In this document: positions 1 to 8,489 of the stretch, piece by piece
Position numbering within the stretch: position 1 is the first letter of the stretch
How the letters are laid out: every line of letters begins with the position of its first letter
Assembly: GCA_002238445.1 (NCBI GenBank)
Contig: MPML01000003.1
Coordinates: 124,001 to 188,000 of the forward strand
Reading direction: 5' to 3'
From: Caldilineaceae bacterium bin5
GTDB taxonomy: Bacteria; Chloroflexota; Anaerolineae; Caldilineales; Caldilineaceae
Length of the DNA: 64,000 nucleotides
Translations under genes and position numbers: made by a program
The notes under the pieces: generated by a model
The model's database searches: none
Seen by the model: only the letters and a program-made list of their open reading frames with translations
Told to the model about the DNA's origin: nothing

Positions 1-1584
1 AGCCTCCAACTTGCTCTCGTCATTGCGGGTCAAATCCGGGCTCAGTATTTCCCAGGAACTGCCTTCGTTCGTCGTGCGGAAAACGTTATTGCCGCACGTG
101 TAAAGCACATTGGTGTCATGTGGACTGAAAGTAATCGGAAAGGTCCAGGGGAAGCGGTACTTCATCTCTTTGGGCCCAAACCCGCTGAACGGTTCCGGCC
201 AGACCGTCACAAGCCGGATCTGCTTGGTGCGGTGGTCGTAGCGCTGCAGTGCACCGCCGCCGCCAGGCGAAGAGCCGACCGCGCCCACGTATACGATGTT
301 GGGATCGTCGGGCTTGACCGCAATGTATCCGCTCTCGCCAGTACCGGCCGGGTAGCAGTCACCCCACGGGATCGCTCCCTTCTCAGTGGCGCTGGGCACA
401 GCAATGCTGGAATTATCCTGCTGCGTGCCGTAGACGTGGTAGGGCAACTGATTGTCCACATCAAGATGATAGAACTGGCTCGTCATCTGATTGTAAATAG
501 TGCTCCAGGTTTCACCGCCGTTGAAGCTGACACAGGCCCCGCCGTCGTTGCCGTTTATCATCCGCTGCGGGTCGGCAGGATCAATCCACAGGTCGTGATT
601 GTCCCCGTGCGGCGTTGTTATCTCGTTCCAGTTCCTGCCGCCGTCCACACTCTTCCACATCTTCAGGTTATTGACATAAACCGTGTCCGGGTCGTGTGGA
701 TCGGCGAAAATGTGCAGGTAATACCAGGGCCGGTTCAGCAGGTCCTGGTTGTTGGTCAGATGCTCCCAGCTCGCACCGCGGTTCTCCGACCGGTATATCC
801 CGGACTTTTCGCCCTCCGCCTCGACAATTGCCCAGATTCGGTTGGGCTGGGCTGGAGAGACCGAAATGCCAATCTTCCCCAGAATCCCTTCCTGTGGCAG
901 GCCGGGATTGCGACTGATGTCGGTCCAGCTGTCACCGCCGTCCGTCGACTTCCATAGCCCGCTGTCCGGACCGCCGCTGGCCAGCTCCCAGAAGTTGCGG
1001 TACACCTGCCAGACAGAAGCATACATAATGCGGGGGTTGGTGACATCCAGAGTGAGGTCGACCGCGCCCGCCTTGTCACTGACATGAAGGACCCTTTCCC
1101 ACGTCCCGCCCCCGTCATAAGAGCGGTAGACGCCCCGCTCGTCATTCGGCCCAAACGCGTGGCCCAGCGCGGCCACGTAAACAATGTCGGGATTCTGCGG
1201 GTGAATCCGGATCTCCCCTATATGATGGCTATCCCGCAGACCAACATTGTTCCAGGTCTCGCCCCCGTCGGTCGACTTGTAGACCCCATCGCCCCAGCTA
1301 ACGTCCAGCCGGATCGTCGACTCTCCGGTCCCCGCGTATATGACGTTCGGGTCGGACTCGGAGACTGCAAGTGCGCCGACCGATGAAACGTCGAACTGTC
1401 CGTCCGTAATGTTTTCCCAGTAATGGCCGCCATCAACAGTCTTCCATACGCCACCCGCCACCCCTCCAAAATAGAATACGTGCTTCTGCGTCGGGTGCCC
1501 TGCGACTGCGACTACGCGTCCCCCGCGCGGCGGTCCGATACAACGAAACTTCAAAGCATCCCACGCCGATGATTCTGATTTCAT
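1..1584 (-). CDS. BNR/sortilin-like beta-propeller protein, 3' end missing
   Basis: The minus strand is open from the ATG at 1584 to the window edge, giving 528 codons without a stop, so the C-terminus lies outside. The protein repeatedly shows the Asp-box pattern of BNR/VPS10-type propellers, such as YKSTDGGETW, YRSYDGGGTWE, WKSTDGGDSWTDI and WKSVDGGRNW, each followed by a 'DPxxPDxVYV' strand. This is typical of the large 'glycosyl hydrolase/sortilin-like' proteins of environmental bacteria, whose biochemical activity is mostly unknown; sialidase catalytic residues cannot be claimed here. No signal peptide is seen after MKSESSAWDALKFR, so this start gives a cytoplasmic-looking N-terminus. 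An AGAGAG stretch upstream could act as ribosome binding site. Confidence 0.85.
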   Translation of the reverse strand, partial: MKSESSAWDALKFRCIGPPRGGRVVAVAGHPTQKHVFYFGGVAGGVWKTVDGGHYWENITDGQFDVSSVGALAVSESDPNVIYAGTGESTIRLDVSWGDGVYKSTDGGETWNNVGLRDSHHIGEIRIHPQNPDIVYVAALGHAFGPNDERGVYRSYDGGGTWERVLHVSDKAGAVDLTLDVTNPRIMYASVWQVYRNFWELASGGPDSGLWKSTDGGDSWTDISRNPGLPQEGILGKIGISVSPAQPNRIWAIVEAEGEKSGIYRSENRGASWEHLTNNQDLLNRPWYYLHIFADPHDPDTVYVNNLKMWKSVDGGRNWNEITTPHGDNHDLWIDPADPQRMINGNDGGACVSFNGGETWSTIYNQMTSQFYHLDVDNQLPYHVYGTQQDNSSIAVPSATEKGAIPWGDCYPAGTGESGYIAVKPDDPNIVYVGAVGSSPGGGGALQRYDHRTKQIRLVTVWPEPFSGFGPKEMKYRFPWTFPITFSPHDTNVLYTCGNNVFRTTNEGSSWEILSPDLTRNDESKLEA

Positions 1585-1974
1585 GTCGCTAATCTCTCTT
1601 TTTGACTGTTTGAATTCGTCCGATATCGGTCTCTTCGTGTGCACTCAAAAGACAACGGCGACAACGCATTTGTGGCCAACCTGAATCAAGTTTGCACTGA
1701 ATTCCGTGCCCGTCTCCCTCCAGGGCGCGGCGCTGGCCAACTGTATGCGATGGAAAGGGGAACGGGCGGAAATGCCCGCCGACAGAGTGTCATCCGCTGT
1801 TGTTTAGCCAGATGGACGCGCTGCCAGCTGGCTGAAGGGGAAGTGAACTGCAATCCGATATGATAGAAGATTGGTCGAAACAACCATGTTCCGGTCCCTC
1901 TTCTTGGGCAAATACGTGCCGAAATTGGTCGTCAAAGCAGCATCTCTGAACGCAAGCCGTTGATAATACATTAC
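1585..1974. other. Intergenic region with no gene seen
   Basis: This is the upstream region of the BNR gene, ending where repeat copy A begins. Only short open frames without family resemblance are present. No RNA gene or clear promoter pair was recognised. Confidence 0.5.
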
Positions 1975-2425
1975 CTAACTACTCAGCCTCAACCAATTTG
2001 CGTCCCTGACTGAGGCGAGTAAAGGTGCGTTCTCATCTCTCTACTTTATTATGGGCGGTCGGGCCTTCGGCCCTCCCTTGTGCAGGGGCAGCGCCCCCAC
2101 AAAACCAGCCCTCACCGACCTTGTGTGCTCATTCCAGCCGTGCGGCTCCAGCAGCGTGTCTAGCCAACAGTGTATCCTCCCCCACTTGCCGCCTCAACCC
2201 ACCGACCATCGACCGCTAATCTCCGCTGTTCCCCTGACGACTGGTGTTCCACTGAAAACTAGAAACTGAAAACTAAAAACTGCAGTTCCGACCTTGTGTG
2301 CGCATTCCAGCCGTGCGGCTCCAGCAACCTGGCTGCCGCCAACCGAACACGCAGTCAGATTGCCTGAATGGCGGCAAGGATAACGGGCTGGTCAAGACAG
2401 GCACTGTATAAGGCTTAGTAGTTAC
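1975..2425 (+). repeat. Dispersed repeat, copy A (MITE-like)
   Basis: The element starts with CTAACTACTCAGCC (1975-1988) and ends with GGCTTAGTAGTTAC (2412-2425), imperfect terminal inverted repeats matching those of copy B at 15347. The core holds the hairpin GGGCCTTCGGCCC (2061-2073) and a second hairpin GGGGC-AGC-GCCCC. It is longer than copy B (451 against 286 bases) because of an internal segment ending in A-rich 'gaaaactaaaaactgcagttc'. The segment is bracketed by a repeated 'ccttgtgtgc.cattccagc' sequence. The flanking octamers do not match, so any target duplication has decayed or been lost. Confidence 0.75.
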
Positions 2426-2827
2426 AAGCAAAGTATGTAGACCAAGGACCTGCCCATCTGATTCTGAATTTCTTACCCATCGAGGCCGTATGTACTGGCT
2501 GGGCGTCCGGGAGCCGGGAAGAGGGTCCTGTGCCTGAATGGCGAGTGGCAAGGAACGAGCATATCCTACCCGATTAGGGCTCACAGGTCAAGACTTTTCA
2601 GCACACAAATGCCTGGTTGACACATCAAAAAGCTGGTGTGCAAGTAGTTGCAGGCTCGGCAGTTTCACGGCCAACAACAGGATGCCGCCTCTTCCCGGGG
2701 GTTGCCCTTCACCTTGTGCCGTGTTTGCAGCCAATGTCCCTCTAACGCGACAATAGGAGTGGCAAGTAAAGAAAGCTCGAGTCTGCTTTGCCTAACTGTC
2801 CCCAGAATCCACACGAAGGAAAATGCC
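2426..2827. other. Intergenic region with no gene seen
   Basis: Upstream region of the CE7 esterase. An open frame runs into the gene from 2648, but its first 60 codons have no esterase resemblance and are better read as leader DNA. Confidence 0.45.
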
Positions 2828-3793
2828 ATGCCTCTGCTCTTTGATATGAAACTGCCTGAACTGACCTCTTACCAGGGCACCAACCCACGCCCAGACGACT
2901 TCGACGATTACTGGGACGCAGCCCTCGCCGAACTCGCGTCGGTCGACCCGGAAGTGGAGCTTGTCCCATCTGAATTCCAGGCGCCCTATGCAGAATGTTT
3001 CCATCTCTATTTCACGGGAACGCGCGGCGCACGCGTGCACGCCAAACTGCTGCGCCCTCGCGACGCACAAGAGCCCCATCCTGCGGTGCTCATGTTCCAT
3101 GGCTATAGCGGTAACGCCGGTGACTGGCAGAGCAAGCTGGGCTACGCCGCCGCCGGCTTTACGGTCGCCGCGTTAGACTGCCGCGGTCAGGGCGGCGGGC
3201 GTTCCGAAGATGTAGGCGGCGTTCCCGGTTGGACTCTGCGAGGACACATCGTGCGCGGGCTCGCCGGCGAGCCTGATGACCTGCTATATCGGCATACATT
3301 CCTCGACACTGCCCGCTTGGCACAGATCGTGATGCAAATGGACGACGTCGACGCCTCCCGCGTAGGAGCAACCGGCGGCAGCCAGGGCGGCGGGCTCACG
3401 CTTGCCTGCGCTTCGCTGGAGCCGCGCGTAAATCGGGCCGCGCCGATCTTTCCCTTTCTGTGCGACTACAAACGAGTATGGGACCTCGACCTGGATCAGA
3501 ACGCCTACGCCGAACTGCGCGAATGGTTCCGCAACTTCGACCCCCGCCACGAGCGTGAGGAAGCGGTCTTCACCCGACTGGGCTATATCGATGTCCAGAA
3601 TCTGACGCCCCGCATTCGCGGCGAGGTCCTGATGGGCGTCGGTCTCATGGACCAGGTCTGCCCGCCTTCCACACAATACGCGGCCTTCAATAAGATCACC
3701 TCCTCCAAGCGGACGGTCATCTATCCCGACTACGGCCACGAAAAGCTGCCCGATTTCGAAGACATGATCTTCCAGTGGATGCTGGAAATGTAA
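2828..3793 (+). CDS. Acetylxylan esterase / cephalosporin-C deacetylase family (CE7)
   Basis: The 321-residue product matches the usual size of carbohydrate esterase family 7, which removes acetyl groups from xylo-oligosaccharides and related substrates, normally in the cytoplasm. Visible landmarks are the RGQGG oxyanion segment (119-123), the nucleophile elbow GGSQGG with Ser185, Asp275 in GLMDQVCPP and His304 in DYGHE, together a full catalytic triad. The ATG at 2828 is preceded by GAAGGA. The frame is open further upstream to 2648, but that part has no family resemblance. It converges on the mannonate dehydratase gene 12 bases downstream, which suggests a shared role in plant or algal polysaccharide use. 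Confidence 0.92.
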   Translation: MPLLFDMKLPELTSYQGTNPRPDDFDDYWDAALAELASVDPEVELVPSEFQAPYAECFHLYFTGTRGARVHAKLLRPRDAQEPHPAVLMFHGYSGNAGDWQSKLGYAAAGFTVAALDCRGQGGGRSEDVGGVPGWTLRGHIVRGLAGEPDDLLYRHTFLDTARLAQIVMQMDDVDASRVGATGGSQGGGLTLACASLEPRVNRAAPIFPFLCDYKRVWDLDLDQNAYAELREWFRNFDPRHEREEAVFTRLGYIDVQNLTPRIRGEVLMGVGLMDQVCPPSTQYAAFNKITSSKRTVIYPDYGHEKLPDFEDMIFQWMLEM

Positions 3794-3805
3794 GAGGGTG
3801 AGTTA

Positions 3806-4786
3806 CTAAGATTCATAAACAGCTTGCCGCAGGCCGCGTATGTAGCCAATGGCATACAACCTGCCGATCGACGAGTACCCGGCGTCCTCATTGCTGTCGC
3901 CTTCCATCGTCGGCACATGATCGGGCCGCAGCACGCCGCTAAAGCCAATATCCCGGTAGGCTTTCATACAGGCGAGCATATCAGTCTTGCCGTTATCGTG
4001 GAAGGTCTCGTTAAACTTTTCCGGCGCCCCCCGCACATCGCGGAAATGGACAAAAAATATCTTGTCCTGGGCGCCGAAGTGACGGATCGCCTTAGGCAGG
4101 TCATCAGTCATTAGCGTAAAGTTTCCCTGGCACAGGCATATTCCGTTTGCCGGGCTGGGAACCAGATCGATCAACCGCTGGAAATTTTCGACGCTGCGCA
4201 TGATACGGCCCAGTCCCCGGATCGGCGACAGCGGCGGGTCGTCAGGGTGCATCGCCAGCTTCACGCCGGCCTCTTCGGCCACCGGCACAACAGCTTCCAG
4301 GAAGTATTTCAGGTTGTCCCATAGCTGCTCTTCGCTGACCTCGCCATGTTCGGTCAGCGGAGCATTACGCATCACATCATAGTCAAAACCGGTCACCAAC
4401 GCACCGCCACGCTCCGGTATCGTCGTCGCCGTGCGCATCCAGCCGAATATGGGCATCCATTCGCTGCACCAGACCGGAATGCCCAAACGGCCCATGTTGC
4501 GGATTAACTCGCACGCGGTCTCGATCTCCTCATCGCGTCCCGGTAATCCCAACTTGGCCTTCTCCAGCGGCGGGCGGCTCTCCAACACCTCGAGGCGAAA
4601 ACCGGCGTTCTCGTAGGCGCTCTTCACCCTGGCTAGGCTCATGAATCCCCACGGTTTCATGTCCGGATCCGGATGATCGATCGTTGACATATCCATCTGG
4701 CCTACGGCCTTGTTTACGCCGCACTGTTTGACGAGCGTCCACAAAGGGGATGGCTGCGCCGGCAACATCTCTGCAATTCGAATCAT
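3806..4786 (-). CDS. uxuA: Mannonate dehydratase
   Basis: The 326-residue protein belongs to the xylose-isomerase-like TIM-barrel UxuA family, which converts D-mannonate to 2-keto-3-deoxy-D-gluconate in hexuronate breakdown. Typical segments are present: MHPDDPP with the metal-binding His and Asp, GLGRI, FVHFRDVRG and LRPDHVP near the C-terminus. The start MIRIAEMLPAQ at 4786 is preceded by GAAGGAA; the frame continues open to 5026 but with unrelated residues. The length is somewhat below that of the E. coli enzyme (about 394), as in other short-form members. The gene faces the CE7 esterase tail to tail. Confidence 0.93.
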   Translation of the reverse strand: MIRIAEMLPAQPSPLWTLVKQCGVNKAVGQMDMSTIDHPDPDMKPWGFMSLARVKSAYENAGFRLEVLESRPPLEKAKLGLPGRDEEIETACELIRNMGRLGIPVWCSEWMPIFGWMRTATTIPERGGALVTGFDYDVMRNAPLTEHGEVSEEQLWDNLKYFLEAVVPVAEEAGVKLAMHPDDPPLSPIRGLGRIMRSVENFQRLIDLVPSPANGICLCQGNFTLMTDDLPKAIRHFGAQDKIFFVHFRDVRGAPEKFNETFHDNGKTDMLACMKAYRDIGFSGVLRPDHVPTMEGDSNEDAGYSSIGRLYAIGYIRGLRQAVYES

Positions 4787-5161
4787 GGTGGCGTTCCTTC
4801 TGTAATGGTATCTGGAATTGAGGTCAATGACCTGTGGCCGATATTCAACGCCAGCCACAGTCCGTTTGCGCCAGAAACATATCACAGATTGTCCACTTCG
4901 CAAGTCGTTGCAATTCTGAAAGAGCCATTTTGTTTTTGTCAGACCCTGTTGGACTCCGTCTCCATCTGGGGTAAGATACTTTCGCCTGGCAAAGCCATCT
5001 ACATTGATACAGTTTGCCTGCGCCAAGAGCCATTAGCCGCCAGTATGACCCTACCCTGATCTCATAACATGGTAACTGATTAACGCCTTGGTCAATGAGG
5101 CAACGCGACTGGGACTGGCGGATGGTCTCATTGCAAAGACATTTGATAGGGAGAGAACGCT
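4787..5161. other. Divergent intergenic region with no gene seen
   Basis: This region separates the divergent uxuA and msrA genes and must hold both promoters. No convincing operator palindrome or sigma-70 pair was found by eye. The only clear element is the msrA ribosome binding site at about 5147-5155 (AGGGAGAG). Confidence 0.4.
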
Positions 5162-5713
5162 ATGTCCAATAATACGAATTCACTGGAAGTTGCCACCCTG
5201 GGTGGGGGCTGCTTCTGGTGCCTGGAACCCCTCTATGAGGAGTTAGTCGGAGTGAATCAAGTCGTTTCCGGCTATGCCGGCGGCCATGTAGCTAACCCGA
5301 CTTACGAGCAGATCTGCTCAAAGACAACCGGCCACGCCGAAGTCATTCAGGTCTCCTTCGACCCGTCTGTAATCTCTTTTCGTGAGATCCTGGAGGTCTT
5401 CTTTACCTCCCACGACCCCACAACGCCCAACCGCCAGGGCAACGACGTCGGACCCCAATACCGCTCCGTCATCCTCTACCATGACGAAGAACAGAAAGAA
5501 GTGGCCGAAGAGATGATTCGCGACTACGCACCGCAAATCTGGGACGCCCCCATCGTCACCGAGCTGACCCCTCTCGACACCTTCTACATCGCCGAGGACT
5601 ACCACCAAAACTACTATCGTGACAACGGATTCCAGCCCTACTGCCTGTTCGTGATCCGCCCGAAAGTCGGCAAATTTCGCAAGCAATGGCAGGCCAAGCT
5701 GAAAGCGAGTTAA
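5162..5713 (+). CDS. msrA: Peptide-methionine (S)-S-oxide reductase
   Basis: The 183-residue protein reduces the S-epimer of methionine sulfoxide in oxidised proteins and free amino acid. It carries the MsrA signature GGGCFWC near the N-terminus, with Cys17 as predicted catalytic cysteine and Cys20 close by. Further conserved segments are [40 protein letters not shown]-type residues (in two pieces) and the C-terminal AEDYHQNYY. The ATG is preceded by AGGGAGAG. An amidohydrolase gene starts 8 bases after the stop, so the two are probably co-transcribed although their roles are not obviously connected. Confidence 0.96.
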   Translation: MSNNTNSLEVATLGGGCFWCLEPLYEELVGVNQVVSGYAGGHVANPTYEQICSKTTGHAEVIQVSFDPSVISFREILEVFFTSHDPTTPNRQGNDVGPQYRSVILYHDEEQKEVAEEMIRDYAPQIWDAPIVTELTPLDTFYIAEDYHQNYYRDNGFQPYCLFVIRPKVGKFRKQWQAKLKAS

Positions 5714-5721
5714 GTGTTTCC

Positions 5722-7020
5722 ATGACATCACAAACCGATATCGCCGCTGTCATCCAGCAGACTCCCCTCGTGGATACCCACGAGCACATGCGGGGAGAAG
5801 AGTCCTATCTGGAAGAGTGCCCTGACATTTTGGGTCAGCTTTTCCAAAACTACGTCCCCGCCGACCTGTTCGTAGCCGGAGCCTCTAAAGAGGCCCTCGA
5901 CAAGTTGCTCGACTCGTCAGACCCTGACGTGGCCGCCCGCTTTGCACCAGTACAAGAAGCGTGGGCCAGAGTACAACATACCGGCTATGGTGAAGCCGTA
6001 AGCATTATTGCCAGCGATCTGTACGGAATTGAAGAGCTGACGCCAGATTCTATCGCCGCCGCCCAGGAAAAGAACACAGGTTTCCTACAGCCGGGCGAGC
6101 GCCTGCGCCTGCTCAGGGATGAGGCAAATTTGGACCACATCCAGACCGACGCATTTACAATCCAGGTCACCCCGGATCGCTCAGGGCCCGACTTTTTCTT
6201 CTATGATATCTCCTGGGCCGAAATGTGTTCGGGGAAGCCAAATCACGAGGAAATCGCCAAACATACCGGCCTGGAAGTGTCCGACCTCACTTCTCTGCGA
6301 AGGGTGATGGAAACGATTTTTCAAGAATTTTCAACGCCGGCGATCGCCGTCAAATCGCAGCACGCCTACAATCGGACCTTACGCTGGCAAGAGCGCAGCG
6401 ACGCCGAGGCCGCCAAAGCCCTCGACATTTACTTGCGAGACGGCGAAGCGATCGACGAAACAGCAAGGCTAACCCTGGGAGACTGGTGCTGGGCCAGAGG
6501 TGTGGAGCTGTGCATCGAACACGATCTACCCATGAAGCTGCACACCGGCTACTACGCCGGCCACAGCCGCATGCCCGTGGATTACATCCGCAGCGGCAAC
6601 CTCTGCCCTTTGTTGGCAAAGTATCCTGATGCGCGGTTCGTCCTCATGCACATCGCCTATCCGTATACCGAAGAGCTGGTCGCGTTGGCCAAGCACTACC
6701 CCAACGTCTACGCCGACCTCTGCTGGGCCTGGAGTATCAACCCGTACAGCTCGATGGAGTTTGTCCGCCGTTTCATCCATGCGGCGCCCGCCAACAAGCT
6801 GTTCCTCTTTGGCGGCGATACCGGTTACCCGGGCGCGGCCCTCGCCTACGCCAAGCAGGCCCGAACCTGGTTCACCAGGGCAATGCAGGCAGAAATCTCC
6901 GAGGGCCTGCTAACTGAAAAGCAGGCCATTGACCTGGCTCGTCGCTTTATGCATGACAACCAGTATGAATGTTTCCGCGTTGAGAAAAAGAAGGAAGTTC
7001 TGCGCGCCGCCGTAACGTAG
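5722..7020 (+). CDS. Amidohydrolase family protein (TIM-barrel metal-dependent hydrolase)
   Basis: The 432-residue protein looks like an amidohydrolase-2-type enzyme. It has an N-terminal VDTHEH metal-binding motif, a central MKLHTGYYAGH segment, FVLMHIAYPY with a candidate metal-ligand His, and FGGDTGYPG near the C-terminus with the catalytic Asp. The substrate cannot be read from sequence. Sulfatase and dehydratase neighbours suggest a sugar-acid, lactone or uronate-type compound. I chose the ATG at 5722, just after the msrA stop; an alternative in-frame ATG at 5686 lies inside msrA. The sulfatase follows after 26 bases, indicating an operon. Confidence 0.85.
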   Translation: MTSQTDIAAVIQQTPLVDTHEHMRGEESYLEECPDILGQLFQNYVPADLFVAGASKEALDKLLDSSDPDVAARFAPVQEAWARVQHTGYGEAVSIIASDLYGIEELTPDSIAAAQEKNTGFLQPGERLRLLRDEANLDHIQTDAFTIQVTPDRSGPDFFFYDISWAEMCSGKPNHEEIAKHTGLEVSDLTSLRRVMETIFQEFSTPAIAVKSQHAYNRTLRWQERSDAEAAKALDIYLRDGEAIDETARLTLGDWCWARGVELCIEHDLPMKLHTGYYAGHSRMPVDYIRSGNLCPLLAKYPDARFVLMHIAYPYTEELVALAKHYPNVYADLCWAWSINPYSSMEFVRRFIHAAPANKLFLFGGDTGYPGAALAYAKQARTWFTRAMQAEISEGLLTEKQAIDLARRFMHDNQYECFRVEKKKEVLRAAVT

Positions 7021-7046
7021 TGACAAGAACATAGGAGTCGAACCGG

Positions 7047-8477
7047 ATGGCCGACAGTCGTCCAAATATCATTCTTATTATCACCGACCAACAGCGCTTC
7101 GACACCATCGCTGCGCTGGGATTCGACTACATGGAGACGCCGCACCTCGACCGCATGGTGCGGGAAGGCGTCAGTTTCATCAACTGCCATATCACCGCCC
7201 CCTCGTGCGCGCCCGCGCGGGCCAGTCTCTTCACCGGCTACTATCCCCACACCACCGGCATCCTCAAGAACGGCGACCGCTGGACCTCCTCCTGGGTAGA
7301 GGATCTGAACGACGGCGGCTACCACTGTGTCAACGTCGGCAAGATGCACACTTCTCCGTTTGAGACACCCTTGGGCTTCCACGAGCGTTACGTCGTCGAG
7401 AACAAGGACCGCTACCTGGAAGGCCGCTACTACTACGACGAATGGGACAAAGCCCTCCGTGCCCGCGGACACGTCAAACAGCAGCGAGTCCTCTACCGCC
7501 AGCGCGCCGACTATGGCGATAGCCTCGGCGCCTTCGATTGGGAGTTGCCCGAGGATCTGCACTCCGATATGTTCGTGGGCGATTTCGCGACCTGGTGGGT
7601 TCGCAACAAGCCCAAACCTGATGGACCGCTCTTTCTGCAGGTGGGCTTTCCCGGGCCTCATCCCCCTTACGACCCCACACCCCGTTTCAGCCAGGACTAC
7701 CTGGACAAGGATCTGCCCATCCAGGGCGTGACCAATGAGGAGCTCGCCGGCCAGCCTCCCCCCTTCCATGAAATGCGCGTCCACAACTCCGAAGTGGATC
7801 ACGATTCGGTCGTGCATCTCCTCGACCCGACGCCGGAACAACGCCACCGCCAGCGCGCCTTCTACATGGCGAACGTATCGATGATCGACGAAAAAGTGGG
7901 CGAGCTGCTGGCAGCCTTGGAAGACCAAGGCTATCTGGAGAACGCCGTCGTCATCTTCACTTCGGACCACGGTGACTGCCTGGGCGATCACGGCCACAGT
8001 CAGAAGTGGACCATGTACGATATCATCACCCGCGTGCCCACGATCGTGTGGGCGCCGGGACGCTTCACCGGCGGACGCTCGTTGGACCAGCTCTGTTCGC
8101 TCTTCGATCTGGGCCCAACAATACTCGAGTTGGCCGGAGTGGATGTGCCGGAGGACTTCGAAGCCGAATCCTTACTGCCCGCCCTGACAGGCGAGGACTG
8201 GGCTGGGCGAGACATCGTCTTCGCCGAGCATTGCCGCGACGGAACTCTGCCCGCTGATTACATGACCATGGCGCGCACCGACGAGTGGAAGCTTGTCCAT
8301 TTCGTCGACGAGCCTTACGGTCAACTCTTTGACCTGGTCAATGATCCCGAAGAGATTCATAACCTGTGGGATGCCCTTGCCCATGCTGAAAGAAAAGATG
8401 AGTTACTGCAGGCGCTTCTCGCCTGGCGCATCCGCAGCGGATTGACGACGAAGGACTGGGCGCTGAACAGTCGTTAG
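7047..8477 (+). CDS. Sulfatase (type I, formylglycine-dependent)
   Basis: The 476-residue protein is an alkaline-phosphatase-superfamily sulfatase. The N-terminal NIILIITDQQRFD segment supplies metal ligands. SCAPARASLFTG contains the C-x-P-x-R formylglycine motif (Cys54 to Arg58). FTSDHGDCLGDHG supplies the second Asp/His metal pair. No signal peptide is visible, so the enzyme is probably cytoplasmic and acts on imported sulfated mono- or oligosaccharides. AGGAG precedes the ATG. It sits between the amidohydrolase and an enolase-superfamily enzyme in an apparent operon. A formylglycine-generating enzyme or anSME must be encoded elsewhere. The exact substrate is unknown. Confidence 0.93.
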   Translation: MADSRPNIILIITDQQRFDTIAALGFDYMETPHLDRMVREGVSFINCHITAPSCAPARASLFTGYYPHTTGILKNGDRWTSSWVEDLNDGGYHCVNVGKMHTSPFETPLGFHERYVVENKDRYLEGRYYYDEWDKALRARGHVKQQRVLYRQRADYGDSLGAFDWELPEDLHSDMFVGDFATWWVRNKPKPDGPLFLQVGFPGPHPPYDPTPRFSQDYLDKDLPIQGVTNEELAGQPPPFHEMRVHNSEVDHDSVVHLLDPTPEQRHRQRAFYMANVSMIDEKVGELLAALEDQGYLENAVVIFTSDHGDCLGDHGHSQKWTMYDIITRVPTIVWAPGRFTGGRSLDQLCSLFDLGPTILELAGVDVPEDFEAESLLPALTGEDWAGRDIVFAEHCRDGTLPADYMTMARTDEWKLVHFVDEPYGQLFDLVNDPEEIHNLWDALAHAERKDELLQALLAWRIRSGLTTKDWALNSR

Positions 8478-8489
8478 TGGGAGACAACC

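Noticed and set aside
118-957. Plus-strand gene across the BNR region
   Set aside because: The minus strand carries a continuous frame with repeated Asp-box motifs; the plus-strand frame is its shadow.
2051-2285. Small proteins encoded by the dispersed repeats
   Set aside because: Similar translated frames recur in several copies on both strands, but they follow from conserved hairpin DNA and lack ribosome binding sites; copies differ by frame-changing indels.
2648-2827. Longer CE7 esterase start
   Set aside because: The added 60 residues have no family resemblance, and the ATG at 2828 has a ribosome binding site and gives the normal length.
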